A stretch of 64,000 nucleotides of DNA from Euryodendron excelsum (GCA_033060915.1 CM065388.1:32450501-32514500), one strand, 5' to 3'; positions 32,861 to 46,300 are shown, counted from the first letter of the stretch. Numbers and translations: made by a program. The notes: generated by a model from the letters alone, not told the origin.

Positions 32861-34385
32861 GGTTTTGAACTAGGGTTTGGACTTAGTAGTTTTGGAAAGG
32901 TGGTTTTATACATGAAACTTGAAAGTGTGTTTTGAAAACCATTTTATAAAAACAACTCAAATGAGTGTTGGGTCCATATGGTTGGTATTTGGAAACCACT
33001 CAAGAGAGGGTTGCCTTGGAACCATTTCAACCACTAACATAAGAGAATAAAACTTGTGAAATCAAGATTAAATAAATAGTATTGAAGACTTCTTTGATTG
33101 AAAACTAAAGAGAATGAACCTTTGAAAATTATTTTTGAAAATGAGGTTTTGGAAAGCACTTTTAAGATGTTGAAAACCACTCTAAAGAATAAGGGTTCAT
33201 ATGGTTGATTTGAGTAAAATCACTCCAAGAAAGATTCCATGGGACCATTCTAACCACAATATTCAAAAGACCAATACTTTTAAAAATAAAGATAAAGATG
33301 GTAGTTTTGGAAAACTATTTTTATGCAAATTAAAGAGAACGAACTTTTCAGAACCCTTATTGAAGAGGGTTGTTTTGAAAACCTTTTTGGGGTGTAGAAA
33401 ACCATTCTAGTGGGCTGGGGTTCCTATGGTCAATAGATGAGGAGACCACTCAAGAGAGGGTTCCACGAAACTTATGAGAACATAACTTTGAAATTCAGAG
33501 TGAAATACAAGGTTTAAAAACCATTTTAATGCAACTTGAACCTAGTAAAATACAATGTTGCAAACTGAAGTCATGGGACCTTAAGGAGGGTCTCTAAGAT
33601 ATGGAAATTTAGTGTTTGAGATAGGCTTCAAGGAACCAACTCTTAGAACCATTTTTAGGAAAACACTTGAATATGGAATTTGAGAATGCCATGGAAATCA
33701 AAATAGTAAGGGTTTTTGAAAAATGATGATGGACATGAAAATAAAGCCAATCATGCAAAACATGAACATGGTAAACATATGCTAAAGAGGGGTCATGAAA
33801 TCATACAAGGCTAGTAGCCACACCAAATTGCAAGGTGCTCCAAGGCCATGCCGTCTTAAAGTAGGTAGTAAGAGACCCCCTCTACACGGTGACTCTCACA
33901 AGCTTTCCTTAAGGCATAAAATAGGAGCTCACTTGTTTCAAGCATACAAGAAAGGGGGGTAGAAGATGGGGGTTTAAAATAGAGAATAGCTAAAGTAGGC
34001 TAGGGGGAAGAAAAGAAGAGTGGGAATGACAAAATGTAAAAGAGAATACTACCTTTGTCTTCAAACCACTTTCAAGCTTCCATGGATGACTTGTCGTGAA
34101 CTATAATGGCCTTAGAGAGGCTTGAAGGGGCTGAAATGGCACTTCTAAGGCATTGGAAGCTTTATAGATGGAGTTTATAGGCTAGAGAGAAGTTGAATCT
34201 AACTTTGGTGCTTAGAAGCTGAGGTGTATAGAGAATTTCGGAGCTCCGAGGCTATTTTTGAACAGCTTCACTACTATTTTCAATTATGGAATATGTAGAG
34301 GGAGAGGCATGTATTTATATGCAAATTGGTGAGAGTTGGCGCATGTATTACATGCGCTTGGGCAATTTTTTCCCTGGTGCATGTA

Positions 34386-36687
34386 TGTAAGCACCCCATT
34401 TTTGCCCGCTCGACAGTCCCCAGTCTAGCCAGACTTGTATTTAAGTCAATATGGACGTATTCCAATCTAAATCAACTTTTCAAGTCTAATCTTGTCAATA
34501 AATCGCTTCGAGAGCCCTTTGGGCCCAAATAGAGACAAAATGACCAAAATGCCCTTGGGGGCATTGTTCGGTCCAATTCCAATGGGCACGTTTTTTCAAA
34601 GACGGTAAGTCCCCTTTCCAATTCCAATTCCAATTCCAATTAAATTTGGCACACCTTTCGAAAAAGTTGATTCCTCGAGGTGGTAAGACCATCCAATCTG
34701 GCACGTTTTCAAGTGAATTCTTTGGAATGGTAAGTCTCTTTAAACCAATTGACTGGGACGAGACCCCAAGTCCCTGATATGGTAGAATGGTCCACCTTTG
34801 GCACCTACTAGCCGCCAATGCAAAAATGTCTATTTTGGCACGCCTTCCGAGAAAGTTATTCCTCAGGCACTAAGTCCACCTAGCAGCTTCCAGAGATTGG
34901 GCAGTCTCTGGAATGATCGTGACCCATTAGAGTAACGGAAATACTCGTAAACATCACAACCGCTAGAATGGCGAAAACATTTACAAACAGGTCGATTTAG
35001 GAAATTACCAGCAAACCCTATATTAGGGGACCGCCGTCAGAGTGACGGAAACACTCAAAACCCAGGTCGACATCGGTGCTTGCTAGCCCACTTCGGTTAA
35101 AAATTACCAAATTGCCCATAGGGCCATTTCTGGCACGTTTATCGAGAAAGTACCTGAGTCATTAGAATGACAAGTCCACCCTTCCAAGTTTGTCTTACAG
35201 ACAATCTAGCATGATTAGGTGGCTTCCAGTCAGTTTCGGGCCAATTTCGAGACATTCCGATCAAGATGACCATTTTTGCCCTAAGCATCGGAGTGCCTCG
35301 GGAACCACACTGGCTCTGGGTATCAAACCAATAACGTTCCAAAAATACTTCTTATTGTATTCCCAACCTTTCATTACCTTTTCGAGTCATTCCGAGTCAA
35401 TTCCGACAAACCCGGTGCGAAATGACAATTTTGCCGTTGGTGGGCCGGTCGCCTTTTCTGACGACACCAGCTCTGGGTATCAAATCAGTAACCTCCTGGG
35501 ACATTCTAAGTAATGTTTATAAACATCGAGTCTTCTTCTGGGACATTTTGAGTCCATCCCGGTAGTTTTCCGGTCCAGTTGACCATTTTGCCCTTGATGG
35601 CCCGGTCAACCCTTCTAACATATCCTGTCATCATTTTTCAAGTCTACTACCCCCGAGACACTGTTCTAAGGGTTCATGTCCCTTTTCGGCTTTTCAGGCC
35701 ATTCCCAGCCCTTTCAAATCATTCTCGGACCTTCTGGAGTCGCTCCTAATGGCGCCAATGTAAACTTTTGCTTGGCGCCACTATAACAGGCGCTAGGTCA
35801 ATCCTCTATTTATAAATACAGAGCCTCCTGCAGCGTGAAAAGGGTCCGCAAACTCAGTAAAAAAAACCCTATTCTTTGATACACAAATCTCGTAGCCTCT
35901 CTAAACCCTAGTCTTCTTTAGGTTCTCCAACCCTAGCCTCTATGCACAAACCCTAGTTCCTATACACTTCCATACACTCATATACACTCTTACACTAGCC
36001 TCCAAAGCCTCCATTGAAGACTTCAAGTGCAGTAACTCGAAGCTCCCAAAGATCAAAACAAGCCCTTGAACATTGATGCAAAGCGAAGCGAACACCAAAG
36101 CAAAGTAAGAAGAACAAAATGCATAAAGCAAAGCAAATAAAAGAAGACGCAAGGTAGGCTTCCTATTTATGTTTATGCAACTCTCCTCTCTCTTCCCTCT
36201 CCTAACCGACTTGGGTTTTCTTCTATTTTAATCCCCTATCTTCCTCCCCCCCTTTCTTGCATGCTTGAAATAAGGGACTTCCCGGTCCATGTGTAGGATT
36301 AGGCTATTGAAGGTTACCGTGTCGGGGGCTTTCTTTTAGTCTAACCAGAGACCACGTGGGTTCGGCCCCCTTAATTATGTGATGAAGCCTTAACCTTGTA
36401 TCTTCATGACCCCAACTTGCATTGTGCATATCATGATCTTGCATTCCCCCAAAATTCCTTTCCCAACTTGTTTTAAAAACTTGCATCAAAACCGGTTTCA
36501 AAACTTGCATTAAATCTTCTTTCTCAAAACTTGTTTTCAAAATCACAATCCTAAGGTGATTCTAGCCTTTCCATGGCTAGTGTTGCTTTAGGAAAGTGTT
36601 ATATTTAAAATGGTCAATATGGTCCATATTTTCAAATCCTTGTTGTTTTCAAAACCACTATCTTAAAGTGGTTCTAGCCTTCTTATG
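34386..36687 (+). mobile_element. Giant Tat-type LTR, truncated at its 3' side
   Basis: Starts TGTAAGCACCCC and runs through U3, TATAAATA (35811) and the beginning of R, ending in 'ggttctagccttcttatg' at 36687, a point inside R in other copies. It is inserted in the divergent minus LTR that ends at 34385. The 3' half is missing, replaced by a minus-strand Tat gag fragment. In place of the 81-bp array it has a short 'ttccaa' hexamer run (34614-34641). Confidence 0.88.
35750..35818 (+). promoter_or_regulatory. LTR promoter module of the 34386 copy
   Basis: The right arm of one GGCGCC palindrome ends at 35757, the last palindrome starts at 35773 and TATAAATA at 35811, keeping the 16-bp and 38-bp distances of the 22363 copy. 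An upstream module seems to have been lost. Confidence 0.8.
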
Positions 36688-37070
36688 ATAAAGAGCTCGT
36701 CGTAGGAAGTGAAACCGTAAGTGTCATGGCCATGGAGACTTCGCAGTGAATCCTCTAGCCCTTGGATTTTCAGACTGAGAGGGTCTAGGGGAGTCCTTTT
36801 TATAGCAGGTAAGAGCAGTATGGTCTCCTCCTCTTTAGTGTTGATCCCTTTGGCATCTTCCTTGTTCCTCCTAGCTATGTTAGATTGAAGCACGATCCTT
36901 TGGTTAACGGGTTCAGGGTCTTTGGACGAGGTCATGGATGATGACGGGATTGTAACAGTATCATTCATGGCCATAATTTGAATGAGTTTGAGCATTTCAT
37001 CCATCTTGGTCCTTATTTCATTAACCTCTTCTCGAGAGACCTGAGATGATTCTTGAAAGTTGGCAGCCAT
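36688..37070 (-). pseudogene. gag: N-terminal fragment of a Tat-type gag
   Basis: A minus-strand frame starts at 37070 with 'MAANFQESSQVSREEVNEI', has an early helical stretch ('RTKMDEMLKLIQIM') and ends in 'LEDSLRSLHGHDTYGFTSYDEL', a block I associate with the N-terminal gag of Tat-lineage plant retrotransposons, just before the capsid domain. At about 36687 it runs into LTR sequence, so the capsid and all of pol are gone. It lies 1.5 kb downstream of a tRNA-Arg primer site at 38573 on the same strand, the right place for gag. Family assignment is from memory of motif spelling. Confidence 0.7.
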
Positions 37071-38572
37071 CAGTGAGGCTCTTTGTAAGGTGATAATGGG
37101 GTTCCTAGGTGGATGTTGCCCCTTCTTAAGAGCAATGTTGACTCAATACATGGTGATCTCTATAAATGAAAAAGATAGAGACAGAAAGACAAAAACACAA
37201 AATTGCAAGTTAGTTTATGGTTTTTAGAGAGCTCTATGCAATGCATATCCTAGGGTGTCCCTATTTAAAGAGGGAGACTAAATGCGATGGTTTTGGCTCA
37301 TTTTTTGAGATAAGGTTTTGCCCCTGTGTGGAGATGCCTTGCCAAGTGTCTATACTCAATCTTACATCCATTCATTTATGGAAAAGGAGTACATTGAACT
37401 TCTGGGTTTAAAACATAAGAAACAAAGTACACTTTAATAGCGAGAGGGGGAACATGTTTCCTTAGACTTCCTCCTATCTAATTTTACATAAGAAATCCTA
37501 AACTACTATTGAGTATTCGGATTCAGCTTCGTTGGATTCGATGTCGAGGGGGTTGCTGAGAGACCTTGTTGATTGATTGCCCCTTGTCTTCTTGGCAACC
37601 CTATCTCCGTGAGCATAGAGGGATTGGGGTCCCTCTTATGGAATGAATTGATGTGCATGCCATAAGTCCTTAGGGTTACGTGGGAACCCTTAGGTTTTGG
37701 TAGGTTTAATGCAAGGGAGAGTGACCTTGGTGTCACTCTCAATAGGTTGATCATTTGTATGAGAATGCAGTGACTTGAGTTACTCTGAAACTCTTATCTT
37801 GACATGGAATATGGAATACGTGAAAATAGATGCATAGAGAATGCAATGGTAAAGTAAACGTGCATGCATGAGCAATTAGACAGGCATTATAATAGTATGA
37901 ATACAGTCATTATAACAACATGAATAAATAGGTATAAAGGAAAGTAAAAGCGGTCGCCCTTTCCTCTATAGTTTTGAAAACGGTGTGTGTGTCCTAAATC
38001 CGACAGAGGTTCGGCTATACAAGATGTCTGTAAGAGCATGAGGTCACGGGTTTACTAATGTGTCCTAAAAAGACTCAGTCCCCGGATCTTCAAACCTTAG
38101 CCCACTCCCTGAGGTGGTGCCATGATTGGTTGGTGATCCGAACGAGGGAACCATCAAGAGGCCGTAGGCAAAGAAACTAACATAGCATCAACCAATATAC
38201 CATTTCCTCTTCTAACTAGAAGCGACAAATCATGGTAAAAATTAAAGTATGCAGAATAGAAGTGCACATGCATTGTGTGTGTGATTTTTGAAAGCAGAGG
38301 TAAGAGCCCAATAACTCCCATTCATCCTGTTCATCACATTTATGCATAATAGTTAATGAACTAATATTGTAAACAAAAGCGCACCTACAAAACAAAGATG
38401 GAAGAGTTAGTATGTGAATGGCAAGCTTAATACAAGATAATATGAATGGAATTGAATGCATGTTTTTGAAAACAACTTTGAAAATTGAAAGTGGATAAAA
38501 GTGGACAAGTTAATTGAAAACTCTACGTGGGTGAAGGGTGAAGAGACATGACTATAGCCTAACCCTCTAAGT
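37071..38572 (-). mobile_element. 5' leader of the second Tat-type element
   Basis: The 1.5 kb between primer site and gag start on the minus strand. It shares many blocks with 28680-30830, showing both belong to one family. I see no ORF of note in it, in particular nothing I can call the extra upstream ORF described for Ogre elements. Confidence 0.75.
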
Positions 38573-38591
38573 GTCCCCAATGGAGTTGCCA
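38573..38591 (-). other. Primer-binding site matching tRNA-Arg
   Basis: The plus strand reads 'gtccccaatggagttgcca', the tRNA-Arg 3' end with two CpG-type changes, two bases from the LTR end at 38594. The upstream 'taaccctctaagt' is shared with the site at 30831. Confidence 0.78.
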
Positions 38592-38593
38592 GC

Positions 38594-41500
38594 TGTTGTG
38601 TCCAGATTATTTGCACTCGAGGAATACACACACAAGCAGGAAAAATACTATACTCTCTCGTTAGAACTCATCCTCCTAGAAGAATGAGTGCGACTAGGTT
38701 TGAATTGAATATTGATTTGAATAAAGGGTTTTTGGAAAATAATTTGGAGTCGCGACCTAACTTAATTAAGGTGAGTTAGGTCACCTAAAACTAAGCACAA
38801 TCCGAAGACTACACTTAGGCTTTTTAAAAACAATTTTGAAAATACCTCCTTAAGAGAGGGTTTTTAAGAAAACAAGTTGTTTGGCAACCTTTGAAAAATA
38901 TTTAAGCCATTTTTTGAAAATAACTTCATTTGGTTTTTTGAAAACAGTGATCCTAGATTTGGAGGTTGGTTACGTGTAGGGAAGACGCACTAAGCCAACA
39001 CCCTACCCCGCCCTTACGGTAGCTACATGTCTATTCACCCTAGATTCACCTATTAGAGTCTTCGACTAACAAATGTCTACAACTATCCACTTTAGAAAAG
39101 AATGTTTAAAAAGAAGCTATCATGATGCATGATATGCAATTGCAAGAATAAGATTTTATTTGGAAATAGATTTGAAAGGAATTATTGAAGTTTGAAATTG
39201 GAAAGAAAGCTTTGGAAATTGAAATTGAAGATTTGAAAATAGATTTTTGGAATTGAAAATTTGGAAATAGATCATGGAATTGAAAATTTGGAAATAGTTA
39301 TGGAATTGGAGATTTGAAAAAGGTTGTGACTATACCCATGAGGGTTGCCTACATATCCCTTTTGGAGGAATTAGGTCAATCTTAGTTCGGACAGGAGTCC
39401 GATAGAAAATAGAAAATTTTGATTGAAAAGAGAAATTGATTTGCAATTCGAATTGGAAGATTAGGAAATCAAGATTGAACTTAGACCTAGAATTAAACTT
39501 GAAAGAGGATTTAACCCTTGGAAGAAAACCTGGACCAGATTTGGAAAGATGGAGTTTTGAATTAGGAAAGTTCTATTTTAGGAAAGTTTCATTTTAGGAA
39601 TGTTTTTGAATTAGGCAAGTTTCAATTTAAGAAAGATTTGGAATTTGCAAAGTTTAGAATTTAGAAATTTTTAACTTAAGAAAGTTTTGGATTTGGAAAG
39701 TTTTAAGTTAAGGCAAGTTTCGTTTTTAGAAAGTTTTGACTTAAGGAAGTTTTGAATTTGAAAATATTTGAAATTTACGAAGATATGAAATTAGGAAAGG
39801 TTTAAGTTTAGAAAAGATTAAGAAGTTTAAAGTTTAAGGGAAGATTTAAAAGTTTAAGTTTTGGAAACTTAAAGTTTAGGAAAGTATGAGATTAGAAAGG
39901 AGTAGATTTAGGAAAGATTTGGAGTTGGAAGGATTGAGGAAAGATTTGGAGCATGGATTTGGAAAATAAAGTTTTGGAAATCCTAGATTTGGGAGACTAT
40001 AGTTTTGATGTAGAAAATAGGTTTTGGAAACCTAGGTTTTGATGTAAGAGTGGAAATCACGTGTTAAGAAAGGAAATTAGGGTTTCGTAATCGTTGGCTC
40101 TAGGATTTAACTTGGACTCTAAGAAAAAGGATTTTTGGAAAGTGAGTTTTTAGAAAGGAAGATTTTTGGATGGATATTCTAGAGAGACGTTTTTAGAAAG
40201 TAAATTTTGAAAAGACATTTTTTCGAAAGGGATTTTGGAAAGTAAAACTTTTAGAGAGTTTTTGGAAAGGGAAGTTTTGGAAAAAGATCTTAAAAAGGAG
40301 TTTTTGGAAAGCGAATTTTGAAAAGAGAGTTTTTAGATAGGGATTTTTGGAAAGAGTTTTTCTAGGAAGGAGTTTTGGAATGAGATTTTAGGGAATGTTT
40401 CTAGAAAGTAAATGTTAAAGGGAGCTTTTTTGAAAAAGAGTTTTGGAAAATAGATTTTTTAAGGGAGTTTTTGAAAACAATTTTGTAAAGGAGATTCGAG
40501 AGAGTTTTTAGAAAGTATGTTAGAAAATATATTTTTAGAATGAGAGATTTGAAAAAAGGGTTTTTAGAAAGTATATAAAATACCTTACTTTCCTAAAGCG
40601 ATTCTAACAATAAGATGGCTAGAACCACTCTAAGGTAGTGGTTTTGAAAATGACAATGTTTTAAAAATATAGACTATATTGGTCACTTTAAATGTAACAC
40701 TTTCCTAAAGTAACTCTAACCATGAAAAGGCTACAATCACCTTGGAATTTTGATTTTGAAAACAATTTTGAAAAAAAATAAAATTTAACGCAAGTTTGGA
40801 AAACGATTTTGATGCAAGTTTTGAAAACAAGTTGGAAAACGAATTTTGGAGGAATGCAAGACCATGATATACACAATGCATGTTGGGATCGTGAACATAC
40901 AAGGTTAAGGCATCACCACATAATCAAGGGGGCCGAACCCACAGGGTCTCTGGTTAGACTAAGAGAAAGCCCCTAACACGGTGACCTTCAATAGCCTAAT
41001 TCTACGCATGGACCGGGAAGTCCCTTGTTTCAAGCATGCAAGAAAGGGAGGGAAGAATATGGGGGATTAAAATAGAAGAAAACCCAAGTGGGTTCGAAGA
41101 GAGAAGAGAGAGGGGGGGAGTGCATAAACGTAAAGAGAGAGCCTACCTTGTGTCTTATTTTATTCGCATTGTTTTGCTTGGTTTTATTTGCTTGTTTGCT
41201 TTGATCCTCGCTTCTCTTTGCGTCAGTCTTCAATGGCTTGTCTTGATCTTCAGGAGCTTCGGGTTGCAGCACTTCATGTCTTCAATAGAGGCTTCGGAGG
41301 CTAATGTATGAGTTTATATGAGTGTGTGTGAGTGTATGGGAGTGTATAGGAACTAGGGTTTGTGTATGCAGGCTAGGGTTTTGGAAAACCTAAAGAAGAC
41401 TAGGGTTTGGGGTGGCTACGAGCTTTGTATATCGAAGAGAAGAGTTTTTAGATTGAGTTTGCGGACCCTTTTCATGCTAGAAGAGGCTCTGTATTTATAA

Positions 41501-43063
41501 AGAGTGGAATGACCTGGTGCCTGTTGCAGTGGCGCTAGGCAAAATTTCCTTCTTACGCCACTAGGAGTGGTGCCAAGCCAAATTTTGGCTTAGGGACACT
41601 ACTAGTGACGCCAGCCACTTAGAAAAGTTTTAAGGTCGGCAAGCAATGTATTTTCAGAAGATTTAGGTGCCTGTACTAGTGACTACCATGCACTTTTTAG
41701 CTTGGCTTCACTAAGAGTGGCTCTAGAAGATTTAGGGGATCAATAATGGCCCGGAAGGCCGGAAAGGAACAAGAACCCTAGAATAGAGTCCCGGAGGTAT
41801 TAGACTTGAAAAATGATGACGAGATTTGTTAGAAGGGTTGATCGGGCCATTAGGGGCAAAACGGTTAACTGAACTAGAAAACTATCGGAATGGACTCGAA
41901 ATGTCCCGAAGGAAGACTCGATGTTTGGAAACGTTACTTAGAATGTCCCAAGAGGTTACCGGTTTGATACCCAGAGTCGGTGTGGTTAGAAGAGGCGACC
42001 GGTCCACTAGGGGCAAAACAGTTATTTTGCACCGGGTTTGCCAGAACTGACTTGGAATGACTCGAAAAGGCAATGAAAAGTCATAAATACTATAAAAAGC
42101 ATTCTCGGGAGGTTACCGGTTTGATACCCAAAGCCGGTGTGGTTCCCGGGGCGTTCGGATGCCTAATGGCAAAATGGTCATCTTGACCAAAATGTCTCGA
42201 AATTGGCCCGAAACTGATTGGAAGGCACCTAAACATGCTAGATTGTCTTCAAGACAAACCTAGAAAGGTAGACTTATCATTCTGAGGACTTAGGTACTGT
42301 CTCGAGAAACATGCAAGAAATGGCTCTAGGGGCAATTTGGTCATTTTTTACCGAAGTGGGCTAGCAGGCATCGGTGTTAACTTGGGTTTTGAGTGTTTTC
42401 ATCATTTTGATGGCGATCCCGTGATATATGAGTTTGTTGGCAATTTCTTATATCGACTTGTTTGCAAGTGTTTTTGTCACTTTGATGGTTGTGTTGTTTA
42501 CGAGTATTTCCGTAACTCTAACGGGTTGCGATCATTCTAGAGACTGCCTAATCCCTAGAAGCTGCTAGGTGGGCTTAGCACCTGAGGAATCAACTTTCTT
42601 GAAAGGCATGTCGAAACAAACATTTCTACATTAGCAGGCTAGCAGGCGCCAAAGGTGGACCATTCTACCATCTCGAGGACTTGGGGTCTCGTCCCGATCG
42701 ATGTGTTTGAAGAGACCTACCGTTCCGAAGAGTTTCTTTGGAAACATGCCAGACAGGATGGACTTACCACCTTAAGGAATCAACTTTCTCGAGTGTGTTG
42801 AATTTCATTGGAATTGGTATTGGACTTGAATTGGACTGGAAAAGGGGACTTACCATCTCGTGCCTATTGGAATTGGACCGAACAATGCCCCTAAGGGCAT
42901 TTTGGTCAGTTTGACTCTATTTGGGCTCAGAGGGCCCGCGAAATGATTAATTGATGGGATTAGACTTGAAAATTTTAGTTGACTTAGAATATGTCCATAT
43001 CAACTTGAATACAAGTCTGGACAGACCGGAGACTGCCGAGTAAGCAAAAATGGGGTGCTTACA
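38594..43063 (-). mobile_element. 5' LTR of the second Tat-type element (4.47 kb)
   Basis: The plus reading begins 'tgttgtgtcc', the family end TGTCGCGCCC with CpG sites changed to TpG, and ends 'tggggtgcttaca' at 43063. It lies next to the tRNA-Arg primer site, so it is the 5' LTR of the element whose leader and gag start lie at 36688-38572. It has no 81-bp array, which explains part of its shorter length. On its right it is inserted in a tRNA-Asp element gag (43064). The matching 3' end of the element is not in view. Confidence 0.9.
41492..41613 (-). promoter_or_regulatory. LTR promoter module of the 38594 copy (minus)
   Basis: On the minus strand the TATA box starts at 41499, and palindromes (partly decayed) start at 41537, 41575 and 41613: four points exactly 38 bp apart, as in 24136-24257. 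Confidence 0.85.
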
Positions 43064-43346
43064 ACCTGCATGACCATGAAAAGTGGGCAAGAGATGTATT
43101 AATCTATATTTTAATTTAAAGTTAGTAGGAACATCTAAAGTAGGGAATGTTATGCATAAGGGTTGTTGATTCAGATCAGGGGTCGCAAGCTCTTTCAAAG
43201 TTTGATTTTCAGCCATGACTTCCTCCTCTCCTAAATCAGAATCGCTAGCAAATAGGGAATCAAGAGCTGGTTTATTCTTTACATAATTTCTTTGAGCTTC
43301 CCTTATTGACCTGTGTAAAGTTCTCTTTATTTATGGATCGCACTGC
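43064..43346 (-). pseudogene. gag: Gag N-terminal fragment of a tRNA-Asp-primed (Athila-like) element
   Basis: On the minus strand a Met at 43216 ('MAENQTLKEL') begins a frame continuing 'PLCITFPTLDV' and 'YRLIHLLPTFHGHAG', then runs into the giant LTR at 43063. The 'LIHLLP.FHG.AG' block precedes the capsid core of many plant Ty3-gypsy gags, as I recall those of Athila type. The frame is open upstream too ('DSLFASDSDLGEEE'), so the true start may be earlier. The leader continues at 48703 after removing a solo LTR, and a tRNA-Asp primer site and LTR follow, so the three pieces are one element. Confidence 0.75.
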
Positions 43347-46300
43347 TATTCCGTCCAGATTTTTTGCACTCGAGGAATACACACACAAGTGGGAAAAATG
43401 CTGTACTCTCTCGTTAGAACTCACCCTCCTAGAAGAATGAGTGTGACTAGGTTTGAATTGAAAATTGATTTGAATAAAGGGCTTTGGGAAAAAGATTCGG
43501 AGTCGCCACCTATCTTGATTAAGATGAGTTAGGTCACCTAAAAACTAAGCATAATCCGAAGACTACACTTAAGGTTTTTGAAAAACGATTTTGAAAATAG
43601 CTCCTCAAGAGAGGGTTTTTAAGAAAACAGGTTGTTTGGCAACCTTTGGAAAACATTTAGCCCTTTTTGAAAATAACTCCGTTTATGGTCTTTGAAATCA
43701 GTGACTCTAGGTTCGGAGGTTGGTTACGTGTAGGGAAGACGCACTAAGCCATCACCTTACCCCGCCCTTTCGGTATCTACATGTCAATCTATCCTAGATT
43801 CACCTATAAGAGTCTTCAAATAACTAATTTTCAATCCTATCCATTTTGAAAAACAATATTTGAAAAGAAACTAACATGATGCATGATATGCATGTGCAAT
43901 AGAAGAGTCGATTTAGAAATAGATTTGAAAAGAGATTTGATTTGATTTGAAAAGGAAGAGATAAAAGTTTGAATTTGGAAAAACGATTTTGGGAATTGAA
44001 AATAGAGATTTGAAATCGGAAATTTGAAAATTGATTGGAAATTTGAAAAGATTGTAGAATTTGAGTTTTGAAAAATATGGAAATAGAAATTTGAAAAAAG
44101 TTGTGGAATTTGAGATTTGAAAAATATTGTGAAATTGGAAATTTGAAAGAAGTTGTGACCGCACCCATGAGGGTTGCCTACGTATCATTTTGGAGGAATC
44201 AGGTCAGTCGTAGTTCGGACAAGAGTCCGATTGAAAATAGAAGGTTGGATTTTGATTGGAAAGAGGATTTGATTTGAACTTAGAATAAAAGATTGAAATT
44301 TGGAAATTAGAATTGTGGAATTGAAGAGATTGAATTTTGATTGAAAATTTTGAAAAGACTTGACTTTGGAAAACTCGGTTTTAGGAAACCTAGACTTAAA
44401 GACTTCAAAAAGAAGGATTGAATTTGACTTGGAAAGATTTTAAAAAAAGAATTGACTTGAATATTAGACTTGGAAGATTTAGGAAAGGATTGGATTTAGG
44501 AAGGGTTTGAATTTGGAAAGTTTCAAATTAGGAAAGTGTCATTTTAGGAAATATTTGGTTTAGGAAAGTTTCAACTTAGGAAAGCTTTGAATTAAGAAAG
44601 TTTTACGTTAAGAAAGTTTCATTTTTGGAAAGTTTCGTTTTAGGAAAGTTTGAATTTAGGAAAGTGTTCGAATTGGGAAAGTTTTCATTTTAGGAAAGGA
44701 TTTGAAATTATGAAGTTCTGAAAGTTGGAAAGTTTGGAATGTTTTGAAATAGGGAAGTTTTGAAAGTAAGAAAGTTTTGAGTTTAAAAAATTTTAGATTT
44801 GGAAAGATTTGATATTTAGGAAAGTTTAGAATTTAGAAAGTTTTTACGTTTAGAAAGTCTTAACTTAAGAAAATTTTGAACTTGGAAAGCCTTGAATTTG
44901 GAAAGATTTGAAATTTGGAAAGGTAGGATTTTAGAAAGATTTGGGTCTAGAAAGTTTTAACTTAAGAAAGCTTTTAGAGTTTGAGTTTTAGAAAATCTTG
45001 AGATTAGGAAATATTTCAGTTTAAGAAAGATTTGAAAGGTTAGATTTGAAAAGTTAAGATTTGAAAAGGGGTAGAATTAGGAAAGGGTTGAATTAGGAAA
45101 TATTTGGAAATTGAGTTTTAAAATTTAGGAAAGATTTTTATATTCAAGTTTTGGAAACTTAAGATTTAGGAAAGTAGAAGTTTAGGAAGAATTTGAGTTA
45201 GGAAAGAGTTGGATTAGAAAAGATTTGGATTAGGAAGGGGTTGGATTTGGTTTCTAAAAAGCAAAGATTTGATTTTGTTTCCAAAAACGGAGAATGGGAT
45301 CTAGTTTCCTAAATGATAAGATTGAATTTGACAAGGATTCAGAAAGGAAAAGTTTCTAGAAACCCTAGATTTGGAAGTGTAAAATTTTGACGTAGAAAAG
45401 AGGTTTTGGAAATGTGTATAGTTTTGATGTAGAAGACAAGAGGTTTTGGAAACCTAGGTTTGGGGCAAAGTTTAAAAACTATGTTTTTGGGAAGAAAATT
45501 AGGGTTTCCTAATGGTTAGCTCTAGGGCTTGACTTGGACTTTAAAGAAAGAGTTTTTGGAAAGTGCATTTTTGAAAACGAAGGTTTTTGGAAGGAAATCC
45601 TAGAGGGGAATTTTTGGAAAGTAAATTTGAAGAGAGAGCTTTTGGAAAAAGATTTTAAAGAGAAAGAGTTTTTGGAAAATGTGTTTTTGGAAACAAGTTT
45701 TTGGAAGGAAATCCTAGAGAGAAGTTTCTACAAGGAAGATTTTGGAAAGAGAGTTTTTTAGAAAGATTTTTGGAGAGAGTTTTTCTAGGAAAGAGACCTA
45801 GGGAACTTTTTTGAAAAGTGGACTTTGAAGAGAGCTTTTGCAAAGGAGTTTAAAAAGAAGTTTTGAAAAATAGATTTTTGGAGGGAGTTTTTGAAAACAA
45901 TTTTGGAAAGGAATTTAAAGAGAGTTTATAAAAAGTATGTTGGAAAAAAGGTTTTTAGGAGGAGATTTTTGAAAAGAGAGTTTTAGAAAGTATAAAAATG
46001 TCTCACTTTCCTAAAGCGATTCTAACCATAAGAAGGCTAGAACCACTTTAAGAAAGTGGTTTTGAAAACAACAAGGGTTGAAAATATGGACCATATTGGT
46101 CACTTTGAATGTAACACTTTCCTAAAGCAACCCTAGCCATGGAAATGCTAGAATTACCCTAGGATTGTGATTTTGAAAACATGTTTTGAAAAAGAGATTT
46201 TGATGCAATTTTGAAAACAAGTTTGAAAACGATTTTGAAAACAAGCTTGAAAACGACTTTTGGAAGATGCAAGACCATGATATGCACAATGCAATTTTGG

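Larger units (their letters stand above)
30852..34385 (-). mobile_element. 5' LTR of a divergent giant-LTR subfamily, truncated
   Basis: Starts (plus reading) with the perfect family end TGTCGCGCCC and shares the U5 end with the others ('aactcatcctcctagaa', 'gttaggtcacctaaaac', 'ggttacgtgtagggaaga'), but from about 31600 rightward its sequence is its own. The minus-strand promoter is marked by 'tatttata' at 34312-34319, so about 3.4 kb of R/U5 lie to the left. The GGCGCC array is not seen. It is interrupted at 34386 by a plus-strand giant LTR; its remaining U3 was not found. It contains a 'ggttaacctaggg' minisatellite and a 'caactcaagggagtttt' repeat. Confidence 0.8.

Noticed and set aside
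35139..35342. Possible host gene exons between transposons
   Set aside because: Every such frame lies in LTR sequence. I found no exon chain, known domain or gene-like composition outside the elements.
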